From positions 25,665,220-25,729,219 of the forward strand of contig NC_089314.1 in assembly GCF_036669915.1 (NCBI RefSeq): 64,000 bases of DNA, read 5' to 3'. The first letter of the stretch is position 1; each line of letters opens with the position of its first letter. Position numbers and translations under genes: made by a program. Below, one piece after another: positions 58,555-64,000 of the stretch. The stretch is from Pocillopora verrucosa. Its lineage: Eukaryota; Cnidaria; Anthozoa; Scleractinia; Pocilloporidae. Below the pieces are notes generated by a model. That model was not told the origin of the DNA. It made no database searches and was given only the letters and a program-made list of their open reading frames with translations.

Positions 58555-58920
58555 TGACCAATTCGACAAGCCCCGACTTTTGATGATGCAAAGCTTTCCT
58601 TTGCGTTCATTTTAACTTAAGTCTCATCATTATAAAACATTTTGCAACAGATGCCTAAAGTGGCAAAACTCGCACGGAATGCTTTTAAACGCTTTTAATT
58701 TCATGATTTATTGACCTCTCCGGCTCTCTCAACAATGACACCCAGTTGAATTATGCCGAATTCTCTCAAATGAAAGCAAACTCGGTTCAATCGTCAAACT
58801 TTTGAAGTCACCCGCTCTACAAAAATAAAAGAGCGGATGTTACATAGTGATTTCTGTTCATCTGACGGCTAGGTGAGCTGAAAATTTCATCGGGTAATTG
58901 AACCACTCACTTCTATTTTA
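58555..58920 (+). promoter_or_regulatory. GPCR promoter segment, gene-proximal copy
   Basis: Lies directly before the receptor ATG at 59102. The segment preserved between the two copies ends in a TATA-like AATAAAAGAG (about 58826-58838; AATAAAAGAAGG in the other copy), suggesting the core promoter. Confidence 0.5.
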
Positions 58921-59101
58921 AAAATAAATGTAGGTACCATCCTGAGTCTATTCAGCGATACGTGGATTGTTTAGGGGGCATATTGAAATTTTGGCCCATT
59001 TAAAGGTGGACTGACAGTTGAAAGAGATCCAAAACGAAATTTGGCCCTTTTCGAAGTTAATCAAGAAGTTGGGACATCAACTGAGGAACGGCATATCGAA
59101 A

Positions 59102-60241
59102 ATGAATTACTCTTCCTCTGTTGGCCTTGGAAACAATTGCAACAGCTCATTAGTTCCTAAAACCATTCTTCGGCGATATGATTTTTCTTCCGAACATACT
59201 CGCAACTTTCTCATCGCAGCAGCCGTTCTGAGTTTCGTTGCTTGTCCTTTGACCTGCTTTTTTAACGGATTAGTCATTTTAGCCGTGAAGGTAAAACGAA
59301 GACTTCAAACACACTCAAACATCATGCTGGCATGTTTCGCACTCACTAATGTACTGAATGGCGTGCTGGTTCAACCCCTGAATGCAACCCTGGCGATTTT
59401 TCTGCTTCAAGGTAAAGATTTCCACGCAGTGTGCGAAGTTAATTTGGCGTTTAGCTTCTCTTTTATGGAAGTTAGCTTGATATCTATGTGCCACCTGATT
59501 CTGATCAGTGGAGAACGCTACCTCACCATAAAGTACTCTCTTAGACACAACGAGGTGCTCACAAATACCAGCGTTATAGTTTCATCGTTTCTTACCTGGA
59601 TCACAGCAGTCATTCTCTATTTCATTTTGCCAAACACTATGATGACGTTCGCCATTTTAGAGATCACAGTGTTTTCTTCGATTGTTATACTTCAGGTTCT
59701 GGTCTATAAACAGGCCCGTCGTCACGAAAAAAGTATTCTTACCCACCAAGTTTCTATGGAAGCAAAAGCTAAATTTAAAAGAGAGAAGAAAGCCTTAAAA
59801 TCAACCACCCTTTTAATTGTGATAGTTATACTTTTTTTCCTGGTCCCATTTACTTTCCTTAATTTCACGTGGTATATATTCGAGAAAAGATTCTCGGATG
59901 AAGTTAAGATGTCAGCTCGTCAATTTTGTCTCGGGATAGTGACTCTTAATTCCGTTGTCAATCCAATTATTTACACAGTTCGAAATAGACATTTTAGAGT
60001 TTCTTTTATCGAGATGTTGTTGGGAAAAACTCCTCAAGAAGCTGAAGAAAATGAGGGGAAATTGTTTAGATTTAGACAAAGAGTCATGGCTGTGAGACTT
60101 GAAGCTAGACAAGAAAGAAAAGTGAATAAAGGATGTAATCAAATCCAACCAGATGATGCAAGGGATCCAGAGGAAATTACATCGGGCGAACAGATCAGCA
60201 TCACCACGAGAACAGTCCCTGCAGACGACCATACTAGATAA
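59102..60241 (+). CDS. Class A (rhodopsin-like) orphan GPCR
   Basis: A 379-residue single-exon receptor. The frame opens from TTG at 59018; the first ATG gives MNYSSSVGLG. A short N-terminus carries likely N-glycosylation sites (NYSS, NSS). Seven hydrophobic segments lie at roughly 36-63, 74-98, 113-136, 155-176, 183-202, 234-256 and 270-293. Conserved marks: Asn55 in TM1, Cys111 at the start of TM3, ERY (138-140), an RREK-type basic third loop and NPIIY (287-291). The usual TM2 aspartate is Asn83 (ALTNVLNG). The second extracellular loop is very short and has no cysteine to pair with Cys111. The long basic, then acidic C-tail is typical of cytoplasmic regulation. Ligand unknown. AATAAA at 60861-60866. 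Confidence 0.93.
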   Translation: MNYSSSVGLGNNCNSSLVPKTILRRYDFSSEHTRNFLIAAAVLSFVACPLTCFFNGLVILAVKVKRRLQTHSNIMLACFALTNVLNGVLVQPLNATLAIFLLQGKDFHAVCEVNLAFSFSFMEVSLISMCHLILISGERYLTIKYSLRHNEVLTNTSVIVSSFLTWITAVILYFILPNTMMTFAILEITVFSSIVILQVLVYKQARRHEKSILTHQVSMEAKAKFKREKKALKSTTLLIVIVILFFLVPFTFLNFTWYIFEKRFSDEVKMSARQFCLGIVTLNSVVNPIIYTVRNRHFRVSFIEMLLGKTPQEAEENEGKLFRFRQRVMAVRLEARQERKVNKGCNQIQPDDARDPEEITSGEQISITTRTVPADDHTR

Positions 60242-61600
60242 GTAGTCTATCCAACTAGTTGATATGTGATCCATTTTAATCGCTGATTTGCAATAAGCAT
60301 ATGAAGATTTATTTTTCGCTGCTTCACTTATTGTATCAGGGACCGCGCAGCAAGTTTTTGAGTGGGGGAGGGGGGGGCTATTTTTGGCTTCGTTATTTTT
60401 GTTAAACTATTTTTTGTTTAATTTTAGCAAAAAAGTAGGGGGGGGTCCCTGTGTACTGACCATCACTCGGCAAATCATTAACCTGTTCCCTGTAGCAGTC
60501 TCCTGATGACTTAAGCTAAGTCTTCTCGAAACATGGTGTTCTTTCCTTTGAGAATGAATAGTTAGCTTGGGAGACAAATCCTTTAACATTATTAGCAATG
60601 GCTGCTGCAGTGAATTAAAACTTTAATTTAAAAAAGTATTCTATTTGTGAGAATGAAGATCATCACTTAACATCAAATTGATTCAGTAAAATACCTCAGA
60701 AGGTAAGGAAGGAACATTCTGACTATGTTGAAGATCAGGGAGTCAATATAAACCACTTTTCCCAAGAATCGCACAATGCAACTTCCTCAGAGTTTACTGT
60801 TTAGCCTAATAAAAATGCAAGTGGCTATCCCATTGTTGCACATTGTATACCTCATTTTATAATAAACGGACCGAAAAAAATAAAATCCAGTTTACGAGTC
60901 GTTTTTCCTTCTTTACTTATAGGTCTGAAACGAATTGTACTGCTGAGTCTAAATAAATTTGTTACTTCTTTGTGTAGTCTGGTTCATATCCGTCTCAAAA
61001 GTATCACCCGCCGCCCACTATTTGTAAAAAAATAATTTCCGATTAGATACAACTGGCAGCAGAGCTAATGTACGTCACGTGGCAAACTTCAGAACTTTAC
61101 TATCTTCTGCTATTGTTACTGATTACCATCCTCTCCAAACAAAGCTGTTCACGATTCCCATTTCTCTGGCCGCTCTAGTTCTGTGAGTGCGTAGTTTTAT
61201 GAGACCCTTCACTAGTCAGGCGCTTCACAACCTCTACTGAGTTTAGCTCGTACTTCTTTTGATAGCTGCGACTGATCCAGTAATCTTCGAGAGTGCTCTT
61301 GTATTCCTTTATCGTGGCCTTCCGTTTCCTCTATTTCAAATTTCTTGACTCGTTTTGCTCGATGTCGATTTAATGCCGATTCAATCCCGAAGTACAATCG
61401 ACAAAACCTTCGTATGTAATTAGTTCCAATTGGTACTAATCACGTAATAATTTTCGAATGTGACAATGAACTTCTAACTCAGTATGAAAGCAGAAAAAGT
61501 TCTCACTTTCCTCATAACAACGTTTGTATTTGGTTTTTTGTTAGATTTATCGTTTCTCTCTGCCTCATCTCATTTCCTTTTTTCCCTTTCATCCTTTTTT
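60242..61600. other. GPCR 3' flank and spacer
   Basis: Contains short G runs (60362-60379, 60435-60444), AATAAA at 60861, and otherwise AT-rich DNA. No gene is seen. Confidence 0.5.
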
Positions 61601-61623
61601 CCTAAATCCTACTTTACGAACTA

Positions 61624-61681
61624 TGACGTCATCTTTCAGTTTCAGTGCTAGACATTTGTTGTTTATGAACCCGCCATCTTG
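61624..61681 (+). promoter_or_regulatory. MAF1 promoter motifs: CRE and YY1-type site
   Basis: A perfect palindromic CRE (TGACGTCA, 61624-61631) and 48 bases later CCGCCATCTTG (61671-61681), the reverse complement of the YY1 core AAGATGGCGG. YY1 sites often sit at or just after the start site of housekeeping genes, so transcription probably begins near 61650-61700, giving a leader of about 400 bases. Confidence 0.55.
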
Positions 61682-62092
61682 TGCTCTGACAAAAGCATCT
61701 TCTCCTCGCTTTTCTCAGTATTTTAGCATCTAAATAGCTGCAGTTTAGTTTAAAAAAAAAGTGTTTTAGTATCAGCTCACGTAATTGTGAGTTAAGTCAA
61801 GCAGTTTTTGAGCTTAGAAGGAAGTCTTCTACATGCATCCAAGCGACAGTTCACCCTTCCTCTGTTTCTTTGTGGAAAAAATTGGCGCCCAGAGTGGACG
61901 AAAACCCGGACGTCAACCCTTTTACAAGAAGAAGTCGATTATTAGTTCGCATAGCAAGCCCATTTTACATCGACAGAGACTTTATTAAGCTTATACGAAG
62001 CGAAGGTTGGTAAACAGGTACGAGAATAAACAAAATTTCTCTCCTTGAACGAAAAAGTTAATCAGTCCTAAGGTCGAGTTGGTGAAAACAAT

Positions 62093-64000
62093 ATGAAGCT
62101 CTTGGAAAACGCCCGTTTGGACACTCTAAGTGCAGCCATTTCCACGGACAAGGGAGACAGCCAAATTGATGGCAGGTAAGGTATCTAGATAATGAATACG
62201 TCTACAGTTTGTTGTTTATCTCTGTTTTGAAATGTATTTAAATTTTTTGTATCTAATTCCGTTCGGTAATTCTTCGCTTGAACCATATTTGTATTTCCAA
62301 GTTTACCCTACACATTTGAGATTGTCATAAGTTTACTCAGTGTCGATAAGCCATTAGCCATGAACAGCGAAATTATCTGATCCAGAAAAAATAAACTTCG
62401 AAGGTCGTAATAAATTTGCGAGGCTCAGCATATTCCATATCAGCTGACAGTCATTCACTAACTCTAGTGTCGGGGATCACTTTATGGTGTAATATTTGTC
62501 CACTCTCGCTGTATTTTTAGTGTTATTTCAACCTTAACTATCTGAAGCTGTAGATACTGGTACACGAAAATTTCCTTCAAGACTTCAGCTGACATAGCTC
62601 TTAGAGAAAGAAAGTTTTGGAGCGCCTGAGTTTTCTTGCGGAATTGCAATTTTTAAGTTCTTTTTAGAAACAAATTTTATTGGCTCGAGACTAATAAAAT
62701 TTTGGCTGGGAACTTGAATTGACTTTTGATTTGCATGTGATGATTTTTATTTGATTGAGGAGAATAAATTTAATGCTGCATTTTGTGAGGCTTTCCACCT
62801 AAATTTATTTAACATGCTGATCAAGGACTATCCCAAAAATCTGCCAAACTCTGAATCAAAAATAATCTCTGCGCTACACAATTGTGGCTCTTACTACCTG
62901 TCAATTGCTAATTCTGTTGGTTTGTAGTATACCTATGTCGGTTTGTCACTTCCAACATAAATACAGATTTTTCATGTTAGAGACTAATGGCCTAGAAACA
63001 TCAGTATACTTATTTTCAATACTTTTCTCTGTAAATTTTGTAAGGCACTGATAAGGAGAATTTGTTTATTAGTCAAGAGGTTTAGTTGGTGATCATTTCC
63101 TTTAGTATGACGTTAGACCCTTCAGTTTGATTTAGAGGTAATTTTATGCGGAGAAAATTAGATGGTAGTCACTCTGAGGCGTCAGAGGGTTAAGCGACTG
63201 TACCTACAAATCAGCAACTGACAGGAATGCTGCTTGTCAGTATAGAGAAATCTTTTTCAGTTTGTCAACAACACTCTTAGACATCATTGTATCTGTATCA
63301 CTAACTAAACTACAGTAACTGCAGGACCACTTGTACTTTTGACAACCAGATTTTGTAACTCCATCCCAAGGGTCACCACCTTATCGCGGTGGGATGGTTT
63401 GTGTGTCTCAGTAACCCCTAGAGCTATGTCGGCTGGAGTCTTGAACTCCTGGTAGGGTCACCCATGCCGAACAGGTCAAAGGGTAGAGACCAGACAAAGT
63501 GTGATCCCCTGGTGCTCCAGGCTGGGGGTTGGGTTCAGACAGTTAACCCACCCCCATTAAAATTAGACAATCCATTCTCTATTTAAATGGTCTTGGTGGC
63601 AGGACCCCACAGTAACAGGTTGACACCTTTAGACATAACCAGGAAGGAATCCACAAATCTGACAATGGTTGATGATGTAAGGGAACTGTCAGAGTTCCAG
63701 TAAGACTGTTTGTCAAATTGATTGGAAGGCAATGTTAAAGGCCTGTGTCCTTTATTGTGTGAAGCCATATACTAAAGGATATGATATTTATGAATGTATT
63801 TTATTCCTAGAATTGAAAGTTACTCTTGTAAGATGGCTGGTAGTGACAAAAAACTATACAAGAGTCTGAATGAAGGATGTGCCCCTCATGAACTTCAGGC
63901 CTTGTCACCACCACAAACTACACACTCAGCAAGCATATCACCTACCAACAGCAATTATTACCCTGCAGTCCTTACTAGTGCACGGCAGAGAAGGCTGAGC
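62093..64000 (+). CDS. MAF1: MAF1, repressor of RNA polymerase III (first two exons, runs off the window)
   Basis: Exon 1 is 62093-62175 ([20 protein letters not shown] onward to DG), with donor GTAAGG. Exon 2 starts at 63811 after TTCCTAG and continues past 64000. The junction codon AG|A gives Arg and joins to [18 protein letters not shown]..., then LQALSPPQT. Human MAF1 begins MKLLEN and has [11 protein letters not shown] and LEALSPPQT at the same places, so identification is firm. The exon 1/2 split and phase are consistent. MAF1 binds RNA polymerase III and represses tRNA and 5S transcription under stress and TORC1 inhibition. The first 90 residues are here; the phosphorylated linker begins at the right edge (ARQRRLS), and the conserved B and C boxes lie outside. 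The 1.6-kb intron 1 holds a dispersed repeat and a further repeat-like segment. Confidence 0.96.
62998..63195 (+). repeat. Dispersed ~210-base repeat, copy 3, in MAF1 intron 1
   Basis: Same family as 45189-45402, with shared 'aaggagaattt', 'ttggtgatcatttcctt' and terminal 'gggttaa' words. Confidence 0.7.
63365..63560 (+). repeat. Probable interspersed repeat in MAF1 intron 1
   Basis: A GC-richer island in an AT-rich intron, including 'accttatcgcggtgggatgg' and 'ggtgctccaggctggg'. It resembles the 5' portion of a LINE-type repeat common in invertebrate genomes, recalled and not verified. Confidence 0.4.

Noticed and set aside
61880-61900. Sequence like a retroelement primer-binding site (TGGCGCCCAGAGTGG)
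   Set aside because: No terminal repeats or element coding region are nearby, and it lies in the MAF1 leader region. Probably coincidence.
1-64000. CRISPR arrays, operons or other bacterial features
   Set aside because: Spliced genes, AATAAA signals, SINE, LINE and Helitron-like elements show this is animal DNA. No regularly spaced repeat array was seen.

Overview
The window looks like animal nuclear DNA, most likely from a cnidarian and plausibly a stony coral. It is AT-rich, has GT-AG introns, carries many single-exon genes and is full of short dispersed repeats (tRNA-derived SINE pieces, fold-back elements, LINE, Penelope-like and Helitron-like debris). The species assignment is inference; no database was consulted.

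Layout. Bases 1-7116 are intergenic with one SINE. A single-exon gene of unknown function (7117-8085) encodes a disordered protein with repeated R-x-x-S-x-P motifs. A weak ORF follows at 10301-10831. From 12.4 to 40.7 kb lies a tandem array of single-exon protein kinases resembling the STK35/PDIK1L (NKF4) family. Four are intact: 15769-16743, 22562-23521 and 30657-31631 on the plus strand, and 39695-40747 on the minus strand. Three are broken (12414-13184, 19443-20345, 36698-37640), and there is one detached C-terminal scrap (14888-15230). The array has grown by duplicating kinase-plus-flank blocks: A 17848-21015, B 30292-33660 and C 35108-38795 are copies of one another. It is interrupted by a Helitron-like remnant (about 26.0-30.29 kb), a LINE tail (21.4-22.07 kb), fold-back elements and a Penelope-like reverse-transcriptase scrap.

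Beyond the array sit a Maf-type bZIP transcription factor (43695-44366), a 7-kb repeat-rich gap, an eight-exon CIB2/CIB3-type EF-hand gene (51287-54096), and a head-to-head pair of class A GPCR genes, one broken (minus strand, about 55.2-56.2 kb) and one intact (59102-60241). The first two coding exons of MAF1, the RNA polymerase III repressor, begin at 62093 and run off the right edge.

How the genes relate. The kinases are paralogs that expand and decay by unequal exchange, and flank comparison shows which copy gave rise to which. The Maf factor, CIB2, the GPCR and MAF1 are unrelated neighbours with separate promoters. Some promoter signals are readable: a TATA-like box and inverted CCAAT box before the Maf gene, a CRE and a YY1-type site before MAF1, and a duplicated promoter segment before the GPCR. 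ATG codons were chosen as starts throughout, even where an open frame extends further upstream from a TTG or GTG.
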